A stretch of 60,224 nucleotides of DNA, from assembly GCA_024654505.1 (NCBI GenBank), contig JANLHN010000013.1, positions 1-60,224 on the forward strand, read 5' to 3'. Each line of letters begins with the position of its first letter. Position 1 is the stretch's first letter. Made by a program: the position numbers and the translations under genes. The stretch comes from Nanobdellota archaeon (GTDB taxonomy: Archaea; Nanobdellota; Nanobdellia; Pacearchaeales; GW2011-AR1). Positions 7,222 through 16,022 of the stretch are shown here, one piece after another. The notes beneath the pieces are model-generated. The model did no database searches and was not told the DNA's origin. It saw nothing but the letters and a program-made list of their open reading frames with translations.

Positions 7222-7944
7222 TTATTTCTTCTTTGCTTCTTTCTTTACTTCCTTCTTTGCTTCTTTCTTTGCTTCTTTCTTTACTTCCTTCTTTGCTTCT
7301 TTCTTCTCGGGAGTTGCTCCTGGAGTTGCAACAGCTTCACCCACCTTCTTTTCTTCTTCAGCAGCCTTCTCAGCTTCTTCAACCTTCTTTATTGCTTCCT
7401 GTTGATCTATAATTCCCTTAAAAAATTCATCAATAGCCTTTTTCTTTTCTGGACTAACATCTGTCCTCTGAGATTTAATCTCGGAGGCATATTTCCCTTC
7501 CTTAATCTCTTCCAAAACTTCCTTGACTTCCTTGTTTTCAACCATAACACCTAATGATTGACACGTTCCAAGAATAGATTTTACCGTCGAGATAAATTCA
7601 TTAGATAACATACTATTATGTTTAATTTTAGAAATCGCAATTACTTGTTCAATAGCTAAATTTCCTACTCTCATTTTCATTCGAGCAGCAGAACCGGATT
7701 CCAATCCAAGTTCTTTCTTAATTAATTCAGAAGTTGGAGGTGATAAAACTTTTATAGAAACTTTTTTTGTCTTTGCATCAACATTTAGGTGAACTGGAAC
7801 TGTAACGCCTTTAAACGCTGCAGTTGCTACATTAATATCAGAAATAACTTTCCCTATGTTAATTCCCATAGGACCTAATTGTTGAGCAACAGCTGGACCA
7901 GGAGTCATGTTTCCCCCTTCAACCAAAAGTTTGATTATTGCCAT
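7222..7944 (-). CDS. rpl11: Large-subunit ribosomal protein uL11 with Lys/Glu/Ala tail
   Basis: 240 residues. The first 150 are canonical uL11 (IKLLVEGGNMTPGPAVAQQLGP at the N-terminus and the C-terminal rRNA-binding domain), which forms the GTPase-associated stalk base. The remainder is a low-complexity tail with repeated AKKE/VKKE blocks, longer than in most archaea, encoded by a visible purine repeat at 7222-7310. It sits downstream of spt5, as in most archaea, but uL1 and uL10 do not follow; tRNA-Pro does. Confidence 0.92.
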   Translation of the reverse strand: MAIIKLLVEGGNMTPGPAVAQQLGPMGINIGKVISDINVATAAFKGVTVPVHLNVDAKTKKVSIKVLSPPTSELIKKELGLESGSAARMKMRVGNLAIEQVIAISKIKHNSMLSNEFISTVKSILGTCQSLGVMVENKEVKEVLEEIKEGKYASEIKSQRTDVSPEKKKAIDEFFKGIIDQQEAIKKVEEAEKAAEEEKKVGEAVATPGATPEKKEAKKEVKKEAKKEAKKEVKKEAKKK

Positions 7945-7995
7945 TTTATTTCTGTGAAAGTATTGTTTTTAACCCTTTAGGTAGTTCTACTAAAC

Positions 7996-8667
7996 CTACT
8001 CTTCTTCCAACTCCTCCCTTCTAATTACTCTTATATTATCTAACTTGACTGTGACTGGTATAGGAACAGCTGCACCAAGAAGAGAAACAACACAGTCTCC
8101 CTTCGCTTTATCAACTCTAACAACCTTTGCCTTTTCTTTCTTAAATGGCTCACTAATTATTTCAATAATATCTCCTTTCTCAATCTTAATATCTGCAGCG
8201 ACGGGTTCAAGCATCTGTTTTATTTCTTCATAGGTAACAGTCTTCCCGATTATCCCTTTAACATAGGGTAAATTAAAAACAGCCTCTTCGGCATGCTCTC
8301 TATCAGGGGCTTCTAAAAAGATATAACCTCTCAAACCATGCGGTCGAGCAACGGCATAAATATCCACCTTCTTCTTATTAACTTTATCAGCAACCATCTC
8401 AAGGGCTTTATCCTCTTTATTTGTAGTAACTTTGACAACATAAATTACGGACTCAAAATTTCGAGAAGGTTTTTTTGCTTCTTCAATTGCTTTTTCCTCT
8501 TCCTCTACTCTCTCTTCTTCTTTTATCTCTTCTACACTCTTCTCAACTTCAGGTAACAATGATTTTCTTTTTGAACCCTTAATCTTTGGTGCAAATTCAT
8601 CACCAGAGACAGAGCTATCGTTATCATCATCCAAATAATCAAATTCTTCGTCATATCCTATTCCCAT
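7996..8667 (-). CDS. spt5: Transcription elongation factor Spt5 (NusG-like)
   Basis: 223 residues. An acidic N-terminal extension (about 1-70) precedes the NGN domain (IYVVKVTTNKEDKALEMVADK ... LRGYIFLEA) and a C-terminal KOW domain (KGDIIEIISEPFKKEKAKVVRVD). Spt5 with Spt4 clamps RNA polymerase and couples it to ribosomes. The ftsZ-secE-spt5-rpl11 order is the conserved archaeal arrangement. A long leader with several hairpins and its own TATA separates it from secE. Confidence 0.92.
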   Translation of the reverse strand: MGIGYDEEFDYLDDDNDSSVSGDEFAPKIKGSKRKSLLPEVEKSVEEIKEEERVEEEEKAIEEAKKPSRNFESVIYVVKVTTNKEDKALEMVADKVNKKKVDIYAVARPHGLRGYIFLEAPDREHAEEAVFNLPYVKGIIGKTVTYEEIKQMLEPVAADIKIEKGDIIEIISEPFKKEKAKVVRVDKAKGDCVVSLLGAAVPIPVTVKLDNIRVIRREELEEE

Positions 8668-8820
8668 GATTTCTTTCTTTTTAGAAAAAAGAAATTTCTC
8701 GCAAGTAGAAAAACTTCATTTCCAAAACTTTGTTTTGATTTAATTTCATTATTGCTCCAGCTAGTTCCTAAGTATCTAAGAACTAGATGATAATAATAGA
8801 AAATACCCTTTTTTAAAGTT
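8668..8820 (-). promoter_or_regulatory. Promoter and structured leader of spt5
   Basis: A TATA-like CTTTAAAA (about 8811-8818) would start transcription near 8787-8790, just before a hairpin with 7-bp arms CTAGTTC/GAACTAG (8761-8767, 8780-8786). A second perfect hairpin has CAAAAC/GTTTTG arms (8723-8728, 8732-8737). A third, purine/pyrimidine-rich, lies at about 8674-8695 against the start codon. The long-leader layout differs from the leaderless style of most genes here. Confidence 0.5.
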
Positions 8821-8864
8821 TTCCTTGGGATGCTTTGACTCAAAATGTCTCAAATACTAAAGTA

Positions 8865-9050
8865 TTAGTAAAAAGCCATAGTCATCAAAATAGAAATAGC
8901 AAAACCCAAGACACCAATAACTAAAAGACCCACAGCAGTAACCTTTGAAATCATTATAAATTCAGACATTGTTGGCTTCTTCATAAGTCTCCAAACCCGT
9001 TGATATTTCAAATACTGTGAAGATAATTTGCCAACCCATTTGTTTACCAT
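8865..9050 (-). CDS. secE: Protein translocase subunit SecE (Sec61 gamma)
   Basis: The 61-residue protein has an amphipathic N-terminal half (QYLKYQRVWRLMKKPTMSEF) and one C-terminal membrane helix (TAVGLLVIGVLGFAISILM), the standard plan of archaeal SecE/Sec61 gamma. It clamps SecY in the translocon. The PTxxEF stretch is the family signature. It lies 35 bases after the ftsZ stop, in the conserved ftsZ-secE-spt5 order. Confidence 0.9.
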   Translation of the reverse strand: MVNKWVGKLSSQYLKYQRVWRLMKKPTMSEFIMISKVTAVGLLVIGVLGFAISILMTMAFY

Positions 9051-9085
9051 GACTATAGAATATATTTTACCTTTTTAAGATTATC

Positions 9086-10192
9086 TTAATCCTCTTCAAT
9101 GAACTCAATTCCCAACTCTCCTTCCATATCTCTTCTTCGAGCTTCCTCAACAGTAACTTTATCTCCAGAAATCTGTTGAGACCTAACACCTGTGATGATT
9201 AACATAACTTTGATATGTTTCTCCATATCTGCAGATATCTGGGCACCTGAAATTAATTTGGCTTCTGGAGAAAGCTGCTCACCAACTCTTTGAATAATCT
9301 TTTTGTATTCATCTAAAGATAAATCTGGTCCCCCAATAACATTCACCAAAGCTCCTTGAGCATTCTTAATATCTACATCTAATAGAGGGTTATTTATTGC
9401 CTTGTCTACGGCCTCCATTGCCCTATCACTTGAATCAGATTCTCCAACACCAATTAGAGAAACTCCTCCGTTTGCCATCACTGCCCTTACATCTGCAAAA
9501 TCAAGATTAACTAGTCCAGAGCTTGTAACCAATTCAGTAATTCCTTTAACAGCATTTGTCAAAATCTCATCAGACAATTTGAATGCAGTTGGAAGGGGTA
9601 AATCTGGAGCAATGTCTAGTAGTTTATCGTTTGGAATAACAATTAGTGTGTCTACAATTCCTTCTAATCTTTCAAGACCTTCCATCGCATTCTCAATTCT
9701 TTTTGCTCCCTCGACAGTAAATGGCAAAGTCACAACTCCAATTACTAAAGCTCCTTGCTTTTTCGCAATTTCTGCAACAATTGGTGCTGCACCAGTCCCA
9801 GTTCCACCACCAAGACCACAAGTAATAAAAACTAAATCAGAATTAGACAACCTTTTTTTTATTTCCTGCTGCTGTTCTCTCGCCGCCTCAGCACCAATCT
9901 TAGGATTTGAACCAGCTCCAAGGCCTTTAGAAATTTCTCTACCAATTAATATTTTAACATCTGCATTTGAATAAAGAAGATCTTGGGCGTCGGTATTTAT
10001 TGCAATAATTTCTCCACCCTTTATTCCAATTTCTCTCATCCTAGAAACAGTATTTCCCCCACCACCACCAATACCAATAACTTTTATTCTCGCAGCCTGC
10101 TTCTTTAAAATCTCTTCAAGCTCACGATCAATATCTGCATTAGACTCATAAGACGTATAAGAATCACCCTCCTTATTCATAATATCCTCCAT
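9086..10192 (-). CDS. ftsZ: Cell division GTPase FtsZ
   Basis: 368 residues with the tubulin-like core: IKVIGIGGGGGNTVSRM near residue 38, the GTP-binding signature GLGGGTGTGAAP, and the T7 catalytic region NLDFADVRAVM. It polymerises into the division ring. The C-terminal tail ends in an acidic ELGIEFIEED, a plausible SepF-binding peptide; sepF is in the same strand cluster. Length agrees with archaeal FtsZ. Confidence 0.95.
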   Translation of the reverse strand: MEDIMNKEGDSYTSYESNADIDRELEEILKKQAARIKVIGIGGGGGNTVSRMREIGIKGGEIIAINTDAQDLLYSNADVKILIGREISKGLGAGSNPKIGAEAAREQQQEIKKRLSNSDLVFITCGLGGGTGTGAAPIVAEIAKKQGALVIGVVTLPFTVEGAKRIENAMEGLERLEGIVDTLIVIPNDKLLDIAPDLPLPTAFKLSDEILTNAVKGITELVTSSGLVNLDFADVRAVMANGGVSLIGVGESDSSDRAMEAVDKAINNPLLDVDIKNAQGALVNVIGGPDLSLDEYKKIIQRVGEQLSPEAKLISGAQISADMEKHIKVMLIITGVRSQQISGDKVTVEEARRRDMEGELGIEFIEED

Positions 10193-10243
10193 GTTTAAAC
10201 AGATACAAATGAGTTTTTAAGGATTTATGGACTTTACTATCCA

Positions 10244-10963
10244 TTAATCTTTCTTCGCCCCGTCCTCTCCTTTTTCAGCCTTCTTTTCTTCCTTCTTGGC
10301 CCCGGATACTTTGGGGTCCACCGGGTGGTGCTTCTCAACAACCTTTGTCTCAACCTTCATTCCAAGAATTTCTTCAAATTTCTGCGCAAACATCTTAATG
10401 AATGGTTCAAACCCTTTTTCAACATTGAAAATTACTAACTTGTCGTTTATATTAAATTCAAACTTCCTTCCAAACAAAAAAGACTGTAAGGCATCAATTT
10501 TTTCTTTTATATCTTCCACAACCTTATTGATAGTATAATTATAAGTTATATCCTTCCCAGCTAGAGGATTATTGAAATCCACAAGTGTCCTTCCCCCAGA
10601 ACTAGATAAAATCCTAACCAGTTGACCATCCAAAGCCAATTGCATCCCTCTTTGAGGTTCAATCTTCTGTTCATGAAACATCTTTGTTGGAATCATTTTA
10701 ACCATCTGAGGGTTTCTCTTACCAAAGGCCTTGTCCGCCTTAACATGAACAACATAACTTTTCCCACTCTCCTTTCCTTCTAAATCTTCATCAAAACCAA
10801 CAGGCAACATCTTACTTCCAACAGAAAGAACAAAAGGCTTTAGGTTTTTTAAATCAAGATTTGCCTTCTTTGCCTCTTCCTTGAGTGTTGTATCAAAAAT
10901 CTCATCGGTCCCCACAATCTTCCCAGTAAAATCAATTTCAATGAAATCATTCTTCTTTACCAT
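10244..10963 (-). CDS. FKBP-type peptidyl-prolyl isomerase with insert domain and charged tail
   Basis: 239 residues. The N-terminal FKBP fold (IEIDFTGKIVGTDEIFDTT) is split by an insert-in-flap segment with the GKRNP region, as in archaeal long FKBPs of the SlyD class. An extra domain (about 150-215) and a low-complexity Lys/Glu tail follow. It assists folding of newly made proteins in the cytoplasm. The promoter region just upstream is duplicated in tandem. A SlyD-type metal-binding His tail is not evident. Confidence 0.87.
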   Translation of the reverse strand: MVKKNDFIEIDFTGKIVGTDEIFDTTLKEEAKKANLDLKNLKPFVLSVGSKMLPVGFDEDLEGKESGKSYVVHVKADKAFGKRNPQMVKMIPTKMFHEQKIEPQRGMQLALDGQLVRILSSSGGRTLVDFNNPLAGKDITYNYTINKVVEDIKEKIDALQSFLFGRKFEFNINDKLVIFNVEKGFEPFIKMFAQKFEEILGMKVETKVVEKHHPVDPKVSGAKKEEKKAEKGEDGAKKD

Positions 10964-10985
10964 AAGAATAATTGAAAAAGTGAGT

Positions 10986-11071
10986 TTTTAAGTTTTCGCA
11001 AGAAAAATTAAACATGAAACTTTTGTTAAAAAGTTACTTTTAAGTTTTCGCAAGAAAAATTAAACATGAAA
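10986..11071 (-). repeat. Tandemly duplicated core promoter before the FKBP gene
   Basis: A 34-base sequence occurs at 10986-11019 and again at 11038-11071, perfect and with a 52-base period. Each copy holds, in gene sense, TTTTCTTGCGAAAAC followed by TTAAAA, a BRE/TATA-like pair, and a small inverted repeat (TTTTC/GAAAA). The copy nearest the gene puts the TATA about 30 bases before the ATG; the other would give a longer leader. Confidence 0.7.
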
Positions 11072-11101
11072 TATCTTAATATTCCCTTAAAAAATTAAGG
11101 A

Positions 11102-11431
11102 TTAACAACCACCATCTGGAAATTCTCCAGAAACTCTTCCTTTAAGGTCCATAGGATTATAGGGAATTCCTAATCGTTCAGCTTCTTTTCTCCTTTCTTC
11201 TTCCCCATCCATATCTTTTAAGAACCTATAAACCACATTCTTATATCCCAATGTCCTAACAAACACTGCATGACGCTCATCTCCCTTAATCTTTGCGTCA
11301 ACATCTCCATCAGCCCTAAATGGTTCTTTGGTGGTTTCCCATCCACTACTTTCACCAAGTCTCCTAATTTCAAAAGTAGCCTCATATCTACGCCCCTGTA
11401 ACTCTTTATCTACATCTAAATCAATTGACAT
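11102..11431 (-). CDS. Small soluble protein of unknown function ending in Gly-Gly-Cys
   Basis: 109 residues, highly charged, no membrane segment and no known motif. The N-terminal half (YEATFEIRRLGESSGW) looks like a small beta-rich fold; the C-terminal half is helical, rich in Glu and Arg. It ends DGGC, its only cysteine. It lies upstream of the FKBP gene on the same strand but is separated by a duplicated promoter. A real gene is likely from its normal composition and a start adjoining AT-rich promoter sequence. Confidence 0.6.
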   Translation of the reverse strand: MSIDLDVDKELQGRRYEATFEIRRLGESSGWETTKEPFRADGDVDAKIKGDERHAVFVRTLGYKNVVYRFLKDMDGEEERRKEAERLGIPYNPMDLKGRVSGEFPDGGC

Positions 11432-11517
11432 AGATATTATTTCTCAAATATTTATTTAAATATATGTGTGCTCCCCAACATAGGAACTTTTATAAACCAA
11501 ATTCTGAATATCCTATT

Positions 11518-11907
11518 ATGGTTTCAAAAGTAATTGATGCGACGGAAATGAGGGCAGGAACATACCTAATAATTGAAGGCTCTGTTTATCAAGTGAAAAA
11601 GATGGACATTTCCAAGACGGGGAAACATGGCCATGCAAAAGTAAGATTTGAAGCATCTTCTGCAATGACTGGAAAGAAAAAGGTCATGGTAGTACCAGGT
11701 CATGATAAGTTTGAAGTTCCTATGGTAACTAAGCGACAAGGACAAGTTCTTTCGATTCATGGAGAAAATGCAAACATTATGGACAGTGAAAGTTTTGAAA
11801 ATTTAGATTTACCAATTCCAGAGGAACTAATAGGAACCCTAGTAGGTGGCGTAACTGTGGAATATTGGGACCTTGAAGGAGAAAAAATAATCAAAAAAAT
11901 TATGTAA
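11518..11907 (+). CDS. eif5a: Translation initiation factor IF5A
   Basis: 129 residues from the ATG at 11518. The N-terminal SH3-like domain holds SKTGKHGHAK, with Lys36 the site of deoxyhypusine/hypusine modification; an OB fold follows. It helps ribosomes past difficult peptide bonds. A TATA (TTTATAAA around 11489-11496) at leaderless distance supports this start over an in-frame codon at 11464. eL40 begins three bases after the stop. Confidence 0.93.
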   Translation: MVSKVIDATEMRAGTYLIIEGSVYQVKKMDISKTGKHGHAKVRFEASSAMTGKKKVMVVPGHDKFEVPMVTKRQGQVLSIHGENANIMDSESFENLDLPIPEELIGTLVGGVTVEYWDLEGEKIIKKIM

Positions 11908-11910
11908 ATA

Positions 11911-12075
11911 ATGGCAACAAAATTACCCGCAGCACAAAACAGGCTCTATAAAAGTGCATTTGTTTGTAAGAATTGTAAACACAAGATGAAACTTGACCCC
12001 CAAAAGATTCTAAGAGGAAAAGTAAGTTGTAGAAAATGTAGCGGAAAGAATTTCCGACCTGTAAGAAAAAAATAA
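11911..12075 (+). CDS. rpl40e: Ribosomal protein eL40-like zinc-ribbon protein
   Basis: This 54-residue protein reads MATKLPAAQNRLYK, then a four-cysteine zinc ribbon CKNC ... CRKC, and ends KNFRPVRKK. Archaeal eL40 has the same size, start pattern and R-P-K-type ending. The spacing between the cysteine pairs is larger than in many archaeal eL40 proteins, so assignment is good but not certain. It is co-transcribed with IF5A and converges on prs with a one-base gap. Confidence 0.8.
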   Translation: MATKLPAAQNRLYKSAFVCKNCKHKMKLDPQKILRGKVSCRKCSGKNFRPVRKK

Positions 12076-12076
12076 T

Positions 12077-13099
12077 CTAGCTTAAAAGAGCCGACAAAGA
12101 CATACAGTTGTTTATACTATAAATCACTTTGGCAAAATATTTTGCAACTGAAATTTCTTGATACCAAATATTTTGTGCCTTAAAAATATCACTATGGGAA
12201 ACTGCATCTGTCCCAAGAACCTGCCTTATAACTCCATTAGAAAATAACTCTTTAAATCGCTCGATTGACGGAGGATTAAAAAGAGGGAGAGAACAAGCCA
12301 AATAAATATCACATGCATCAAACTTTTCCTTAAGCATTTTAGAAATGTTATAGAAAGTACCTCCTGTAGAAATCATATCATCTATAATAAAAACATCCTT
12401 TCCAGAAACATCTCCTAAGAGTGTTGTGTTCTCAATTTTAGAAGTTGTACTATAATCTCTCTCCTTGTAAATAATAGCAAGTTTGACACCAAGTTTTTGA
12501 GCATAATAGCTAGCCCTTTTTGTCCCACCTTCGTCAGGTGCAACAACAATAAGGTTATCCAGGCAAATATTTTGTTTAACATAATCTAAGATATTTTTAG
12601 ACGCACGTAAATTCTCAAATTTTGCCTCCCTAAAAAATCCGGCAATTGCAGTATTATGAACATCTAAAGTAATTACTCTATCTGCACCCGCATCTTCTAT
12701 CTCCCTAGCAACCTGAGCAGCAGTAATACATTCCCTTCCAACTTGTTTATCCTGTCTAGCATAGGGAAAAACAGGTATAACTGCAGTGATATAGTGTGCA
12801 TCAGCCCTCCGCGCAGAATCTATAGCTGTTTTCAAAGCACGAAGATTTTCATCAACAGACAAATTATTAGTAGAATTTTCTACATCCTGGATAATATACA
12901 AATCAGAGCCCCTAATAGAACAATCAATGGTTGTTTTAATCTCGGAATTGGCAAACGAAACTTCTTGGGAAGGAATAAGACTAATGGGAGAAATTCCCTC
13001 CGAGGAGAGATAATTATTTAATTCTTTAATAATTTTTTGAGCAAAGGGAAAACCAGATTTACAAGCCATAACTGCAAGGGGACCCCTCTTACCTTCCAT
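12077..13099 (-). CDS. prs: Ribose-phosphate pyrophosphokinase (PRPP synthetase)
   Basis: 340 residues. The paired phosphoribosyltransferase domains are clear: ATP-loop region PVFPYARQDKQVG, metal site TLDVHN, and the PRPP loop VFIIDDMISTGG. It makes PRPP from ribose 5-phosphate and ATP for nucleotide, histidine and tryptophan synthesis or salvage. It is one of very few metabolic enzymes in the window. The start is divergent from the site-2 protease gene. Confidence 0.93.
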   Translation of the reverse strand: MEGKRGPLAVMACKSGFPFAQKIIKELNNYLSSEGISPISLIPSQEVSFANSEIKTTIDCSIRGSDLYIIQDVENSTNNLSVDENLRALKTAIDSARRADAHYITAVIPVFPYARQDKQVGRECITAAQVAREIEDAGADRVITLDVHNTAIAGFFREAKFENLRASKNILDYVKQNICLDNLIVVAPDEGGTKRASYYAQKLGVKLAIIYKERDYSTTSKIENTTLLGDVSGKDVFIIDDMISTGGTFYNISKMLKEKFDACDIYLACSLPLFNPPSIERFKELFSNGVIRQVLGTDAVSHSDIFKAQNIWYQEISVAKYFAKVIYSINNCMSLSALLS

Positions 13100-13188
13100 A
13101 TAGCCTATTGGATAAACCCAATTTAAAAAGATTTATATGATCCAACCGAACACCTAGTTTTTTAAACTGATTTTCCCTCAAAAAACCA

Positions 13189-14565
13189 ATGGTGAGTTTT
13201 TTAGTATATGATTTAAGCTTCCTGATTATATTTAGTATATTTGTAACATGGTTTCTAGTAAAAACAAAGAGTGGACTATCTAGGGAAGGAATTATTTTTA
13301 TGTACAGGACACAGTGGGGAGTCAAGGCAATAAACTGGGTAGGAGACCACTACAAAAAGACCTTACACTTCTTAAAATATATAATCATTGCCGTCGGACT
13401 TTTCTTAATGGGGATTATGTTATGGATGCTTGGTCAAACACTTTCAATCTATATGTTTCATCCAGAAATAACAAAAATAATCAAGGCTCCCCCAATTGCA
13501 CCACTAATCCCTTACTTCCCAAAACTATTTGGGATGGAATCTTTCTTCCCCCCATTTTATTTTACATACTTTATAATTGCACTTGCAATTGTAGCTATAG
13601 TCCATGAATTTAGTCATGGAATATTTATGAGACTATTTAAAATTAAAATTAAGTCTACGGGGTTAGTCTTTTTAGGTCCAATTTTGGGAGCATTTGTAGA
13701 GGAAGACAGAAAGGAATTTGAAAAGAAAAAGAAAACAGAACAAATGGCAGTTTTGGGAGCAGGAGTTTTTGCAAACTTAATATTTGCATTAATCTTTTAC
13801 ATATTATATGTAGGGTTTTTCTTCTCCTCATTCACAGCAAGTGGATATATATTCAATAGTTACGGAGTAGAAGAAGTTCAAATAGCAGATATCAGTGGGG
13901 TTAGAGACCTTGGAAATCTTACAAGACTTTTCACAACCAATGGGACCTACTACTTAGACGAAGGATTAGAGTTTCAGTTAACTGAAAATAATGGAGTATT
14001 TATTATTGCATACCCTGAAGCTCCAGCAGTCTTAGCTCAAATGAAAGGTACAATCATCCAAGCAAATGATGTCAAAATATTAAACCAAGAGGGACTAGTA
14101 GAATTCCTTCAAAATAAAAACCCTGGAGATGAAGTTAAGTTTATAACACAAACAGAAGAAGGACAAAACGAATATGTCCTAAACCTAGGCGAACATCCAA
14201 AAGACAAAACAAAAGCCTACCTTGGGGTAGGATATGCCACGAGTAATTCTGGAATCATAAAAAGTCTCCTTTCAAAATTCATGTCATTTAAAGAAGACTC
14301 AACATACTACACTCCTAAATGGGATGGAGAGTTTGTTTATTTTATATACCATCTTTTATGGTGGATTATGGTAATCAATCTTCTTGTAGCCCTTTTTAAT
14401 ATGATGCCCTTAGGAATCCTCGACGGTGGAAGATTCTTTTACCTCACAGTTCTCTCAATAACTCGCTCAGAAAGGTTTGCTAAAGCTGCATTCAAATTTG
14501 TAACTTGGGCAATCCTTGCAGTCTTCTTACTCCTAATGTTTTTCTGGTTTATGGGAATAATGTAA
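13189..14565 (+). CDS. Site-2 protease family membrane metalloprotease
   Basis: 458 residues. Several hydrophobic segments carry the HExxH motif (HEFSH, His139, Glu140, His143), and the third metal ligand region appears near the C-terminus as MMPLGILDGGRFFY. A PDZ-like region lies between them (about 275-340, ending in an LGVGYA-type strand). Such proteases cut transmembrane substrates, often anti-sigma or regulator proteins; here the substrate is unknown. Family call is firm. Confidence 0.9.
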   Translation: MVSFLVYDLSFLIIFSIFVTWFLVKTKSGLSREGIIFMYRTQWGVKAINWVGDHYKKTLHFLKYIIIAVGLFLMGIMLWMLGQTLSIYMFHPEITKIIKAPPIAPLIPYFPKLFGMESFFPPFYFTYFIIALAIVAIVHEFSHGIFMRLFKIKIKSTGLVFLGPILGAFVEEDRKEFEKKKKTEQMAVLGAGVFANLIFALIFYILYVGFFFSSFTASGYIFNSYGVEEVQIADISGVRDLGNLTRLFTTNGTYYLDEGLEFQLTENNGVFIIAYPEAPAVLAQMKGTIIQANDVKILNQEGLVEFLQNKNPGDEVKFITQTEEGQNEYVLNLGEHPKDKTKAYLGVGYATSNSGIIKSLLSKFMSFKEDSTYYTPKWDGEFVYFIYHLLWWIMVINLLVALFNMMPLGILDGGRFFYLTVLSITRSERFAKAAFKFVTWAILAVFLLLMFFWFMGIM

Positions 14566-14621
14566 TATCTACCCAACATAACATCTATATTATTTTAAAT
14601 AAGGAATCCTATAATTTGTTT

Positions 14622-15116
14622 ATGGTAGAAGTCTATAGTACTTTAGATTTGCAAAAAATTGAAGATGTTCTAAAAGACGGCCTGAAGTCTAAAAGAAGAC
14701 TTATCCTTGAAGGGGTGGTGAAAGATGAGCCAACCCTCCACACTTTTGAAGAATGGAGAAGAGAACTTATTTATTTTGGTTTGGAAGAGCCACCAAGAGA
14801 AACGGCTTGGGTTTCTATAGAAGTTAATCCAAAAACGGTGATGGAAGGGAATAAAAGTCTAAAGTTTTCTTATTATTCTTATCAGGATTCTATAATGACT
14901 CTTGACGCATATCTTAGAAGACAAAAAGACCGGGGAAAACATAATAATCCTCTAACTGCAAAAAGACTTAGAAAGCCAGTAATTATAAAATTTCAGAACA
15001 CATACGAACTACTTAGAGGAAACCGAGAAGACTTGGTAGTTAGCACCTACGAACCAGAAGTATTTATTAGAACAAATAGAATTGCAAGATTCCAGAGGAC
15101 TAATATTCCAAGGTAG
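14622..15116 (+). CDS. Soluble protein of unknown function, near cbf5
   Basis: 164 residues from the ATG at 14622, which has a TATA-like TTTTAAAT (about 14593-14600) at leaderless distance; an in-frame upstream codon overlapping the protease gene is unlikely. The sequence is charged, with a WxxxLxYFGLEEPP segment and a basic C-terminal half ending RFQRTNIPR. No known domain was recognised. Proximity to cbf5 (35 bases) hints at an RNA-related role, but that is only context. Confidence 0.65.
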   Translation: MVEVYSTLDLQKIEDVLKDGLKSKRRLILEGVVKDEPTLHTFEEWRRELIYFGLEEPPRETAWVSIEVNPKTVMEGNKSLKFSYYSYQDSIMTLDAYLRRQKDRGKHNNPLTAKRLRKPVIIKFQNTYELLRGNREDLVVSTYEPEVFIRTNRIARFQRTNIPR

Positions 15117-15150
15117 AATAATTAATAAACAACCGGTTTGTTTATTTTTA

Positions 15151-15978
15151 ATGAAACAACTCAAAGAATTAATTACTTTCAGCCTGATAAATATAGACAA
15201 ACCTTCTGGTCCAACCTCTCACACAATTTCAGAAGCTGTGGAAAAGATTCTCAAATTAAACAAAACATCTCATATGGGAACTCTCGACCCAAAAGTAACG
15301 GGAGTTTTACCCATCACTCTTGGAAGAGCTTGTAAACTTGCAGGATATTTTATCAAACATGATAAGAGTTACAAGGGTATACTTCATACCCATAAAGAAC
15401 AAAACATAAGAGAACTTCAAGAGCTAATTGATAAAAATTTCATGGGGAAAATAAAACAAACCCCTCCAAGAAAATCGGCAGTCAAAAGAGCAGAAAGAGA
15501 AAGAACCATTTACCATTTCAAGTTCACAAAAGAATTCCCCAACAAAAAAGACTTTGAGTTTGAATGCAAGGTTGAGGGTGGAACGTATATTCGGAAAATC
15601 TGTTCAGATTTAGGAGATATGATTGGAGGAGCCCACATGGGGGACTTAAGAAGAACTGCAGCAGGAATCTTTGATGAATCCACTGCAATCACAATGGAAG
15701 AATTTGAAAAAGCAGTAAAAGACAACAAACTAGAAAAACACCTGGTCCCCGCAGAAGAAGCAATAAAGAAGGTCTTACCCTCTCTTCATGTAGAAAAGAG
15801 AGTCATAAAGGCTCTAATGCATGGAAAACCTCTATTCAAGAAAGACCTCCTAGAAAAATCCCCAAAAATAGAAATTAACCACTCCTTCGCCCTCTTCCAA
15901 GAAGAAGATTTCATTGGAGTCTACAAAAAAACAAATGAAAAGGGCATCTTCGCACGCCCAGAATTTGTTTATACATAA
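15151..15978 (+). CDS. cbf5: tRNA/rRNA pseudouridine synthase Cbf5 (TruB family)
   Basis: 275 residues. The TruB core has GTLDPKVTGVLPI with catalytic Asp46, and downstream YIRKICSDLG; a PUA domain follows (LVPAEEAIKKVLPSLHVEKR onward). Cbf5 acts with Nop10, Gar1, L7Ae and H/ACA guide RNAs on rRNA, and alone at tRNA U55. Start at 15151 is chosen because the N-terminus then matches the family; upstream residues have no counterpart. The protein is short for Cbf5, lacking much of the usual N-terminal extension. Confidence 0.9.
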   Translation: MKQLKELITFSLINIDKPSGPTSHTISEAVEKILKLNKTSHMGTLDPKVTGVLPITLGRACKLAGYFIKHDKSYKGILHTHKEQNIRELQELIDKNFMGKIKQTPPRKSAVKRAERERTIYHFKFTKEFPNKKDFEFECKVEGGTYIRKICSDLGDMIGGAHMGDLRRTAAGIFDESTAITMEEFEKAVKDNKLEKHLVPAEEAIKKVLPSLHVEKRVIKALMHGKPLFKKDLLEKSPKIEINHSFALFQEEDFIGVYKKTNEKGIFARPEFVYT

Positions 15979-16022
15979 TAAACCTCAACAATGCTTAAAT
16001 AAGACCAATCTGTTTTTATTTG

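Noticed and set aside
7119-7412. Frames over the rpl11 tail with many Leu or Ser/Phe residues
   Set aside because: They are antisense readings of the Lys/Glu/Ala repeat of uL11.
8658-8843. 61-codon frame in the spt5 leader
   Set aside because: It overlaps spt5's start and follows hairpin and promoter sequence; its translation has no protein-like composition.
10986-11071. CRISPR-like repeats
   Set aside because: Only two copies, with promoter elements inside; no array or cas genes occur in the window.
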